From Hygrocybe punicea (lineage: Eukaryota; Basidiomycota; Agaricomycetes; Agaricales; Hygrophoraceae): 64,000 bases of DNA. The DNA is taken from contig OY744463.1 of assembly GCA_963556145.1 (NCBI GenBank), forward strand, positions 3,968,001 to 4,032,000, given 5' to 3'. Positions 1 to 8,417 of the stretch are shown piece by piece. The notes under the pieces are model-generated. The model did not search any database and was not told where the DNA came from. It saw only the letters and a program-made list of their open reading frames with translations. Each line of letters opens with the position of its first letter. The first letter of the stretch is position 1. Made by a program: the position numbers and the translations under genes.

Positions 1-1308
1 TTTCCTTTATTCTCTTTGTTCTCTATATTCATTTATCGTTCTCCCTACCTATCCTTTCTTCTATATGCCCTTTATCTCACATATCTCCTTTTAGTATCAT
101 CCTTTCATCTCTCTTCCTTTGTCCTGACAGCTTATATACCTGCCTGTATAAGCCACTAGACAGAGAACCCCCAGAGAATCAAGATAGACCGTCATTCCCC
201 CTTCGTCTCAGAGCTTCCCCTTCATCCTAGTTCCTTTCTCTTCATATTCTATCACGTTCTCTCACTGTCCGACCCTTCAATCTCACTGCGACTTTTGATT
301 TTATCGCAACTCTTCAATTTTGATCACACCACTCCAGTTTTGATCGCAGCACTTCTCTTGAGTTTCTCATCCACTTCTATTCATTCTCCTTCATTTTCTA
401 TACTAGTGTAGGCTTTCCGAAGCTTCCTTGCACCTTTTCACCTTTAGTAGTTGTAGGATTCCCCTTCTTATAGCTACATATAGCGTATCAGCGGGACCAA
501 TCTGGATGGCGAAACCCACGATAGGGACCATGGGGACATCATCTATGATGTCCCCATTGTTTTTATCGATGATGGAATGCAAAGGGGGCCGTGGGGGGCC
601 TTAATGGTGAAGGTGAGTACCCATCCCCCTCCTGCTTTTCCCCCATGTACTTACCCCTTCCTGCTGCTCATTTTGGGCCAGGAGCCCTCCCCCATCCATC
701 CCCTCTCTGTTTCCCCCATCCGCCTTGCTTCCTGGCCCCTTCCTCGCCATGCATTGCCACCCCCCCCACTCCATGCACCTTTCCCCATCCCACCCCTCAC
801 TCACCTCCAGCACCTTTCACAACCAATTCCAGACCCCATCTGGTGCCTCCACAAAGGTGAGTACCCACCAGTTTGTCGGCAGCGCCCCATTTATGATTAT
901 TTTTTATTTCTTTTATTTCTCTTTATTTTGTTTATTTTCATGTATATTAGTCTACATACAGCATGTAGGGCAATGTATATGTGATATGTAAAAAAATCCC
1001 CAAGAAAATACAGAGGGAGAGTGAAATAGTTGTGCACAACATCGACGACGACCCTGTGAGTGATGGGCGGGGCCATGGCAACGGTGACAGGAAAGCCCAA
1101 GCCCATCAATGCCCTTGTTCCTGACATCGGATGCGCTTCCGGTGGCCATTATTACTATATTTGGATTACTATCTATGCTAAGTATTTGGGGGTGTTGGGG
1201 CAGGATTTATTGCCGGGGTTGGGAAAAAGCACTCTCCAGCCAAACAATAGCTGCTGAGGCACGTGCTCAACAGCTATAGTTAGGCTTACATAGTGGGATG
1301 GTCAGGTG
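1..1308. other. Low-complexity flank, no gene recognised
   Basis: The first 480 bases are pyrimidine-rich on the plus strand and 600-870 is strongly C-rich. Short open frames here are made of Pro/His/Ser-rich low-complexity peptide, with no start context, intron pattern or recognisable motif. I see no gene. The one distinct structure is the small palindrome at 532-555, listed separately. Confidence 0.5.
532..555. repeat. Perfect 11-bp-arm palindrome
   Basis: Two 11-base arms, GGGGACATCAT and ATGATGTCCCC, flank a 2-base centre (CT). It could be a protein-binding site or a chance snapback. No flanking gene gives it a role. Confidence 0.6.
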
Positions 1309-1388
1309 TGGACGACCCAATGTGATGTCACAAGTGTGATGTCACGTTTGGACGACCCAATGTGACATCACACTTTGTGACATGTCAT
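1309..1388. repeat. 40-bp tandem pair rich in TGTGATGTCACA-like palindromes
   Basis: The 17-base string TGGACGACCCAATGTGA starts at 1309 and again at 1349, giving two 40-bp units. Each unit carries TGTGA(TG/CA)TCAC, which is close to a palindrome. No adjacent coding region can be assigned. It may be a decayed transposon terminus or a binding-site cluster. Confidence 0.5.
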
Positions 1389-1455
1389 CAACAAACACGT
1401 TAAGTCACATGAACAATTAAGTACAAGCCGGGGGAATAGTAATCGGAGATTTCCT

Positions 1456-1758
1456 GTGCTTCAGGATCCTCTTCCACCAAAGCCTCCACTTCAGAGGCCA
1501 AATCTTCAACCTATATGCAGAGGAGCAGGACACATGGCCAAGGATTGCACTGCAACTATCACTACTACCTTGGGTGACATGACAGGATCCTTTGTTGTTG
1601 TACCAGGCAACAACAGTGAATATTGTGGCATCTCTGCATGCCAACTGTTGGTGGCCGGTCCTCAGAAATCAGTGCTGGTCACTTTACAGGTCTTCAGGAA
1701 TGAATGGGCAGGTGATTTCCTTGCTGGGAAAACTACAAGTGGTATCATTGAAATTTGA
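1456..1758 (+). pseudogene. Possible retroelement gag remnant with degenerate zinc knuckle
   Basis: A 100-codon open frame contains C-R-G-A-G-H-M-A-K-D-C near residues 22-32. This matches the last three ligands of a CCHC knuckle (C-x4-H-x4-C), but the first cysteine position reads Gln. The Pro-rich start and Leu/Val-rich tail would fit a piece of a retroelement gag or adjacent protease region. No LTR or pol is attached. The assignment rests on this one motif and is weak. Confidence 0.3.
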
Positions 1759-2089
1759 CCAGGTAAGTCTCATTATTATTTGTAAGCCTCCCATTAGTGA
1801 CATTAAGACCAGGTTATATTTTTAGTTTGGTTTATTTGAGTATCTATGTCGAAATATTTTTGGTTATGTGTTTGCAAAACTTTTGGCAGTATTTTCTTTG
1901 TCAGTCAGTCTTGATCAAGAAGGAGAAGAGCTCCTCCTTTGAGATCAAGACTGAATGGCTTTGGGGTCTTGTTTTTGGTCCTTTCAGATGTGTTTGTGAA
2001 TTCACAGTGGCAGTACTTGTTGTAGTGTTAAGCTGTGAGTGGGTTAGAATGAATGTATTGAATTTTATCAGCCTCAACCCTAACCCTAA

Positions 2090-3030
2090 GTCAGATTGTC
2101 AGCCAACCATATCATGGCTGGCCAATATATCTCGGGCTGGCCAATCTATGGCCCACAGCCAGCCAAAGACCTGATAGGATCAGCTAACCCATGTCCCATG
2201 ACCAGCCAATGTATTCCTAGTGTAGGCTAACCCCATGGGCAGCTGATGTATCCATAACATTGGCCAACTCATTTCCCATGGCCAGCCAACAGACTCAAAG
2301 GAGCAATCAACCCATGTTTGATCAGCCAATATACTAACTAGGATTGGCCAACCTATGACTATGTCCTATGGTGAGCCCAGTACACCACAAGCTGTTGTGA
2401 ATTGGTGTTCCACGGACAGCTGGGATATCCCTAACATTGGCCAACCCTCTTCCTATGGCCAGCCTGTGTACCCACCGGCTTCAGCCAACCAATGTTCTAT
2501 TGCCAGCTAATATACCCAAAGATTCGGCCAACCCATGCACCATGGCCAGCCAATATACCCATCCAGATCAGCCAATGCATGGTCCATTGCCAGCCACAAT
2601 AGCCAGGGCAGTCGGTGAATCCATGTTCCATGGCCAGTAATGGTCCATGGCCAGCCAAAATACCCAGGGCAGTTGGCCAATCCATCTCCCATGGCCAACC
2701 GATATACCCAGGCTGGTCGGCCAACCCATGCTCCATGGCCAGCCAAAATACCCAGACTGGTTGGCCAGTCCACCTTTCATGGCCAGCCAAAATACCTGAC
2801 TGGTTGGCCAATCCATGCTCCATGGCCAGCTGATATACCCACTGTGGTTGGCCAATCCATGTTCCATGGCCAGCCGAAATACCCAGATGGTCAGCCAATC
2901 CATGCTCCATGGCCAGCCAAAATACCCACTGTGGTTGGCCAATCCATGTTCCATGGCCAGCCAAAATACCCAGATGGTCAGCCAATCCATGCTCCATGGC
3001 CAGCCAAAATACCCAGACCAGTTGACCAAT
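2090..3030. repeat. 43/44-bp minisatellite, partly in 87-bp dimers
   Basis: A unit of the form TTGGCCAATCCATG-TTCC-ATGGCCAGCC-AAAATACCCA repeats every 43-44 bases. It is clean between about 2720 and 3020 and increasingly degenerate back to about 2090. Units starting at 2848 and 2935 form near-identical 87-bp dimers. Because 87 is a multiple of three, long open frames run through both strands. Those frames read as repeats such as GILAGHGTW and are taken to be by-products of the repeat rather than genes. Confidence 0.85.
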
Positions 3031-3640
3031 ATATCCCTCTGCTTCGGCCAACTCATGTCCCTCAGAACATAGACCCCTCGGCCAAGCCATCTGCCCTGGA
3101 GAAAGATCTTGGTCGGCTGAGATTGGCTGGCCCACTTGGAGTGGGAATTGTCCATCTTGGCTGAGCCATGTCTTGTGGCAAAGATATGCTGTAAGGTGTG
3201 AAATGGGACATACGAAAAGCAGGGGGTTGAAGGTGGTGACACAGCAGGTGCTTGGGTATCCAAAATGGATGGCGATGGGGTCGTTTGGGGCAGAACGGTG
3301 TGTTGGGTCGTTGAGCATGCATCCTGGGGCTTGGATGGATACATGTGGGGCCGGGGTTCGTAAAAAAAAGGGAGGTCCAAGGTTGATAACGTGGCACGAC
3401 TTGGGGTCGTTGAGGGTGCAAACGGGGTCATGGTGGTGCTCCCAAGGTGATGGGCAATGAGGTGGGGCCTTGAACCATCAAATGGGGTTGTTGGGGGGTC
3501 ATCTTGGCTTGAGAAAGGTGTAAAATGGGATGACGTGGCTTGGGGCTGTTGGTGTTCAAAAAGGGTCATGGCCGCGTACGTTGGGTCAACGAGGGGCAAT
3601 GTAGGCCCCATGGGACTGAATGAGAGCACCGGGGCATAGC
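3031..3640. other. G-rich low-complexity DNA downstream of the minisatellite
   Basis: Runs such as GGGGTCGTTGAGG and GGGGTCATGG recur irregularly on the plus strand. They suggest an old, decayed tandem array. The minus strand stays open only because it is C/T-rich (Pro/Ser/Thr/His-rich reading). No coding signature was found. Confidence 0.4.
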
Positions 3641-3644
3641 ACGG

Positions 3645-3793
3645 TGCAGCAGTAGCTGCTAGCCCCTAGGACCCCGGAGACCCTTAGCTAGTAGATTCCC
3701 TTTCCTGTAGTAGCTTAGTCATCCATCCTTGGGTTTCCTCAGCTTTCCCCTCCCAGCCGCGGCTCCCCCTGAGGTCCGGAGATTCCCCCTCCA
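3645..3793 (+). repeat. 5' LTR-like direct repeat of the compact element
   Basis: It starts TGCAGCAGTAGCTGCTAG and ends CCCCCTCCA. It matches 5672-5832 almost base for base, lacking only a 12-bp duplication (CTCTTCCCTGAG) found in the downstream copy. The internal sequence that follows begins ACATGGTGATGAGAG, which may include a primer-binding site. I could not match it to a tRNA. Confidence 0.7.
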
Positions 3794-4102
3794 ACATGGT
3801 GATGAGAGAGATTCGAGCCACGCACCCGTAGGACCAGATCTCGAAAGATTTGAAACACATCAACTCGGACATTGAAGCAAGTAACCAGGAAATCAACAGG
3901 ACGCGCAAACGAAGCGCAAAACACAACCGACACAACGCCCTTTCCCCCTCGCCTCTTTTTTGTTTCCCTTTCCTTAGTTTCTCATCATTCCGTCTCATTT
4001 TCCCGCTTTTACAGTTTGGTCTCACTCCTCACCTATTTTTTTCACGCGCCTGAATTACTACTTCCAACTGCATACAATCTGTTTTAACTACGCGACTATA
4101 CC

Positions 4103-5614
4103 ATGGGACCCAAGACACGAAACCACAAGATCAGGCAGACGGAGAAGGAACTCCACGCGGAACGAGACGCACGGATCCTCGAGCTGCAAAAACGGTTAGC
4201 AGCAGAACGCGAAGAGAAAGAGAAAAACGCAGAGAAAAAGATGAAGGAAAAGATGCGACAGAAAGAAAAGACGGCACGACAAGTGCTACGTCGAGCAGAA
4301 GAAGGTACGCACCTTGAATCGATGGCCCAGGACTCACCACAGGCAGAAAACACGCGGCCAACACCGGCCGCAAAACCATTCGCGTTGCCCAGGCTGCCAA
4401 CCGCGTCCCAGGTCCCCACAACGTCGACGGCACCCCCGTTTACCACGTCACAACATACCCAAACGCCGCCGCCACCGCGTATGCAACCAACAGCACCCCA
4501 AGACGCAACAGGGCTACCCAGAACACCCCACTCACAGCCCCATCGTCCAGCCCCGTCGCCATTGACCCAAGGACAGTCAACGCGAGCAACCGCGTACACA
4601 AACGAACCCCAGTCCAGCCCAGCTGCTGCCGCCATGTCATCACCAACCCCCATGCATCGAGAAACGCCCCACGTCCCAGCAGTGACCCCCGACACGTCGA
4701 TAAGACCCACACCACGTCCCCAACGTCCAACGACACCGCAAAACGCGTCAACCACGCCCCAAAACGCGTCGATAAGGCCCCCACCGCGTCCCCAACACCC
4801 GGCCCCATCTCTGTCGACCCAGGAACAGCCGACGCGAGCGCCCGCATGCCCAAACGAACCCCAGCTGAGCCCAACCGCGACCGACACGTCGACCACGCCC
4901 CAGAACGCGCCGCGAATGGCCCCAGAGACGCCCCAAGCCCCCTACACACCCCAAAACGCGCCGCGAGCACCCCCACACACGCCCCGTACCCGAACGGAGC
5001 CCCAGGACACGCGCCCCGAAAAGCCACAGCGTGATATACCCCCCCCAGTACTGCCGTTAACCCCCGTTTCCGTCTCCCAACTTTATAGTGTATATAAACG
5101 TGATTTTTCTGACCTACGTACAGGTGCTCGACCGTGGAGCAGCACACGCTGCCACAACCGTCGCCTGTTACCCCAACGCCACGCCCGTCACCCGTTTCCC
5201 AACCCAGTACAGCCCCCTCGCCAACCAGTTCCCACCGAAATTATCCCACCAATCACACCGCCCCCACAACTCGTCAACGCAGGTACTCAGACTATGGAAG
5301 ATGAACAGCCGACAATCTTCCCTGCATCAACATCGTATGGTCCCGTCCAGTCATCAATAGCGCTTGCCCTTGGTGTGGCCATCCCCTTTGCGATTGATCG
5401 ATCATGGGCTATAGCTGAGCTCGCATGGGGCCCAGGAATTGACTCACGGTACAGTCTCTTAGAGCTTCTCCCCCCAGATGTGAACATTATGCTACATGTT
5501 CTCATGGAGATTGTACACCCTCAGCGTGGCAACCACGACCCGCTCTTTGGACCCCTCTTAGCACCAGTGATAGCAAGGATAGTAGATGAGTGGGTGGAGT
5601 TTCATGGAGGATGA
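4103..5614 (+). CDS. Coiled-coil / Pro-Thr-rich protein of the compact LTR element
   Basis: This is a 503-residue open frame starting at the first ATG after the upstream repeat (context ACC-ATG-GGA). Residues about 5-75 are highly charged and heptad-like (Lys, Glu, Arg), so probably a coiled coil. Residues about 80-330 are Pro/Thr/Gln/Arg-rich and disordered, with recurring Pro-Gln-Asn-Ala phrases. The last roughly 100 residues are ordinary and hydrophobic, from IALALGVAIPFAID to the C-terminus, and look folded. No catalytic motif or zinc knuckle is visible. A role as a structural, gag-like protein is inferred from position between LTR-like repeats. It could instead be a host gene trapped there. 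A 36-base GT-AG stretch at 5088-5123 is too short to be a confident intron. Confidence 0.55.
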   Translation: MGPKTRNHKIRQTEKELHAERDARILELQKRLAAEREEKEKNAEKKMKEKMRQKEKTARQVLRRAEEGTHLESMAQDSPQAENTRPTPAAKPFALPRLPTASQVPTTSTAPPFTTSQHTQTPPPPRMQPTAPQDATGLPRTPHSQPHRPAPSPLTQGQSTRATAYTNEPQSSPAAAAMSSPTPMHRETPHVPAVTPDTSIRPTPRPQRPTTPQNASTTPQNASIRPPPRPQHPAPSLSTQEQPTRAPACPNEPQLSPTATDTSTTPQNAPRMAPETPQAPYTPQNAPRAPPHTPRTRTEPQDTRPEKPQRDIPPPVLPLTPVSVSQLYSVYKRDFSDLRTGARPWSSTRCHNRRLLPQRHARHPFPNPVQPPRQPVPTEIIPPITPPPQLVNAGTQTMEDEQPTIFPASTSYGPVQSSIALALGVAIPFAIDRSWAIAELAWGPGIDSRYSLLELLPPDVNIMLHVLMEIVHPQRGNHDPLFGPLLAPVIARIVDEWVEFHGG

Positions 5615-5656
5615 GATTTTCAGAGGCAGGAGATGTGTGCGAGGGCGCACACCATT

Positions 5657-5671
5657 GTGGAGGGGGGTACC
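5657..5671 (+). promoter_or_regulatory. Polypurine-tract-like sequence
   Basis: GTGGAGGGGGGTACC directly abuts the downstream LTR-like repeat at 5672. In LTR elements this is where plus-strand DNA synthesis is primed. It is called from position and composition only. Confidence 0.45.
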
Positions 5672-5832
5672 TGCAGCAGTAGCTGCTAGCCCCTAGGACC
5701 CCGGAGACCCTTAGCTAGTAGATTTCCTTTCCTGTAGTAGCTTAGTCATCCATCCTTGGGTTTCCTCAGCTTTCCCCTCCCAGCCGCGGCTCCCCCTGAG
5801 CTCTTCCCTGAGGTCCGAAGATTCCCCCTCCA
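5672..5832 (+). repeat. 3' LTR-like direct repeat of the compact element
   Basis: Near-identical to 3645-3793, with an internal 12-bp tandem insertion. The target-site copy ACGG follows at 5833-5836. The close match between repeats implies a fairly recent insertion. Confidence 0.7.
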
Positions 5833-6039
5833 ACGGGCATCTGTATGGCCAGGTATGAATAGAAATCTGCGGTGCACAGCAGTGGGTGGTGCGGCCAGAA
5901 AAGGTTGTCTCGTGAGAAAAAGTGGTAAAAAAAGCTGAGAGACAAAAGAAAAGAGTTCCATGGGTCGATCGCACTCTCATCACCACATTGGAGAGGTCCC
6001 AAGGGACCTCTCGGGGGCTCACACGGGACTCAAAGGGAA

Positions 6040-6903
6040 AGGTGGATGGATGGGATGCTGGAACTGACTACTACATTGGGAACTGCTACTGACTAAGGGA
6101 CTGGTCACGTGATCTGTCAGGCACAACCACTCCACCGCTCATTCCGATGTGTCCATATAGGCAGTGCCATTCGTCCCAAGACATTTTCTTCAGTGTGTCT
6201 ACATTTGCCTTTTCTGGCATGTGGGATTGCACTCGGGTGTTCAGATGATATAGTCGTCCATCTTTCTGGCCTGTTCTGACAAGTTTATTCTCCTTCATAT
6301 AGAGCCTGCATATTCCATTGTGGAAGTTAACCCATCCACCACTTTCATTGAATCGGCTCAGCAATAGTAGCAAGTTCCGCGACTCTGGTACATGTAGTAC
6401 ATCTTGTAGCTGATGTTGTACATCCTTTCCATCCACTGTGAAGTGTAAAACAACAGTTCCATGACCAAGAGCTCAAGGGACTACTTTTCCTAGTCCTTGA
6501 TAGGCAAATGCAAGGGTATATCCTTGGTATAATGAGGATTTTCAAGGATTTTGCTTTTACCATCTCAGATTTGAGATAATTGTGAATTTTTCTATATGAC
6601 CAAGAAGATTATGTCTATCCCTTCCAGGATCCTTGATGCTTTGGGTTACATTAACATTCTAGATGCTTTAATTCTTCATATCAACTGCCAAGGATACGCT
6701 ATATCCATAACTCCAAGTAACTCCTTGAACAGTAGCTTCATCCAGAGTTTTGTATGTGATGAATGTGTTTCAGGAATTGCTGATGTGACTTGTCATTCCA
6801 GTGTAGTAGTGGTGCCTGGCATGTCACGTGACCTGTTCCTTAGTCAGTAGCAGTTCCCGATGTGGTAGATAGTTCATCATCCTATCCATCTAGACCTTTC
6901 CAC
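6040..6903. repeat. Inverted repeats bracketing a Copia fragment
   Basis: About 87 bases at 6040-6126 match, in inverse orientation, about 6795-6903. Both share GGAACTGCTACTGACTAAGG and GTCACGTGA. They flank the piece of Copia coding sequence at 6130-6480. The simplest reading is two pieces of the same LTR left in opposite orientations by a rearrangement. A small foldback element is the alternative. Confidence 0.5.
6130..6480 (-). pseudogene. Ty1/Copia gag-pre-integrase fragment
   Basis: Read on the minus strand, the frame contains LHVPESRNLLLLLSRF, then a GICRLYMKENKLV stretch and WDEWHCLYGHIGMS. This is the recognisable GAG-pre-integrase region of Copia polyproteins, in which the trailing His-rich part leads into integrase. 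The frame runs out at the inverted repeat at 6126. Integrase, reverse transcriptase and RNase H are missing. This is a dead fragment. Confidence 0.75.
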
Positions 6904-7048
6904 TCGATTCCGTCCCCAATTCCATGAGGTCCCTCAGACCCACTCCACCGGAATCCAGTAACCAATCATAGTTTGAATCATTTTCTGTATTCACTGCATA
7001 TGCTACATCCTGTAACATATTATTGACATTGTCCACAGCTTGATTTGA

Positions 7049-7870
7049 TCAGTTCCAGTGGTTTCCACCCTTTCCGGTGCCCTTTCCTTTCCCTTTCAGC
7101 CCTTGCCCTTCCTTTCCACCACCTTTAGATGAACAGTCCTTCACCATATGTCCTTTCTTGTGGCAGTTGAAGCATTCCATCTTGGAATTGGCTGCCTTCT
7201 GGTTTCCATTACTCTTTCTGTCGCACTTTCTGGTGAACCTCCCATGCATAGCAACATTGTTAGGATCTCTGCTTCGCTCATGGCACCTGCAGTCTTCCTC
7301 TAATAGGATCACAACTAGTTCGTGTGACATCAGTGATGTTCTGTCCTTCTTTGAGCCTAAGTATGCCAATGTATACAAGTCCCAACTTTCTGGTAAAGAG
7401 AATACAAGTATCATCACGAAATCTTTGTCAGAAACGAGGCTTCCCATCAAGTGGAGTTCCTCCTGCAGTTTCCAGAGTTTTGATATGTGCTCAATCAGGT
7501 CAAATGCTTCTTCAGCAATCAACTGGTACAATGCGCATCACGTTGCTAATATTCTGAGCTTCCCCCTAAATTCCTTTACCAAGCTTAGCTGCTTCCACAT
7601 CTCACTTGCTGTGTGCGTGCCAATGATATGTATCATTTCTGCGTTGCCAATTGCAAGCTCAATCCACATCCTTGTCTTGGCATCTCCATCATGCCATTTC
7701 TTCATCACCTCGGGTCAGGGGCCTTTGATTCCACATTGATGTACATCTTTAACCCAAGATCCTGAGGCACAGCTAACATCCTTCTACAGCATCCAATTGT
7801 TCCCCTTCAATAACTCGATCCATTAGGATCCCGATGTGTGTGTGACTTCATCCGTCATAGTTGGCTAGTA
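7049..7870 (-). pseudogene. Ty1/Copia gag (UBN2-type) with CCHC zinc knuckle
   Basis: The minus-strand frame 7531-7049 carries EHISKLWKLQEELHLMG, then VMILVFSLPESWDLYT, then the CCHC knuckle CFNCHKKGHMVKDC and a Lys/Gly-rich tail. This is the standard gag order of fungal Copia elements. Sequence upstream to about 7870 continues the same homology (KTRMWIELAIGNAEMIHI) but with frame breaks and a stop. It lies 5' of the pre-integrase fragment in the element's own direction, so the two were once one polyprotein. Non-functional. Confidence 0.8.
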
Positions 7871-8105
7871 TACGAGGTGGTAGTGCAATGTTCAGAGGTG
7901 CGTGATTGTGTTTCCATTACAGCCATTCAGCACTCATAACCTATTGGAATATAAAGTAGTGCAGTGGTTGTTGACTGCTAAGTAATTTATGTGGAATTGA
8001 ATTATATTTGCCTCTCTCTGAGAGGGTTTTTATACTACTTTCTAAATTTGAGTAGAATAACTGCTGTGCTTCAGCATTATTCATTGGAGTGTTTGAGTTC
8101 CGGGG

Positions 8106-8113
8106 TCACGTGA
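8106..8113. promoter_or_regulatory. TCACGTGA E-box upstream of the permease
   Basis: The palindrome lies 305 bases upstream of the permease ATG. CACGTG is the core bound by Pho4-type bHLH regulators of phosphate-starvation genes in ascomycete yeasts. Its use here is inferred from the kind of gene downstream. The same octamer also occurs inside the nearby Copia repeat, so chance or a transposon origin remains possible. Confidence 0.35.
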
Positions 8114-8356
8114 TACGGATTACTAATCCGTTCCGCGACTATTTGCTCACTATTCCCAACAGGGTGTTTCCCGATTTGTGACGTAAGCCCCGTCCACACG
8201 TCTATTGCAAATGATTTTCCCGTTTGGTAATGAAGAGGCGAGGTTCAGGCCTGCTGCTTGCGATCCACATGCTCGATAGCAGAAATTTCTGGCACGATCA
8301 TGGCGGTACTTCCTTCCTTTTGCACGTTCGTCATCTTGTGTGTTCATCTACTACCA

Positions 8357-8364
8357 TTTATAAA
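8357..8364 (+). promoter_or_regulatory. TATA box of the permease gene
   Basis: TTTATAAA begins 61 bases upstream of the ATG at 8418. It is correctly placed for a core promoter with a short 5' leader. Confidence 0.45.
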
Positions 8365-8417
8365 GGTTATTCGACGTCGGTTCTTCATCTTGTCCCCTCT
8401 TCTGGTCACTCGCTACT

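Larger units (their letters stand above)
3645..5832 (+). mobile_element. Compact non-autonomous LTR-type element
   Basis: Two direct repeats, 3645-3793 (149 bp) and 5672-5832 (161 bp), flank a single long reading frame. Each repeat begins TG and ends CA. The 4-bp sequence ACGG sits directly outside both ends (3641-3644 and 5833-5836), as a target duplication should. A G-rich tract, GTGGAGGGGGGTACC, ends at 5671 just before the downstream repeat, where a polypurine tract belongs. The repeats differ by two substitutions and one 12-bp tandem insertion. No protease, integrase or reverse transcriptase is present, so movement would need enzymes in trans. The family is not recognised. Confidence 0.7.

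Noticed and set aside
2497..3629. Long minus-strand frames (273 and 353 codons) with GHGTW/LAMEHGLA-type repeats
   Set aside because: They run through a 43/44-bp minisatellite whose 87-bp dimer keeps all frames open. No non-repetitive coding region or start context supports a gene.
4096..5147. Minus-strand frames of 266 and 235 codons opposite the compact-element gene
   Set aside because: Mirror frames of a Pro/Thr/Arg-rich, GC-rich coding region. Composition is Gly/Val/Trp-rich without domains.
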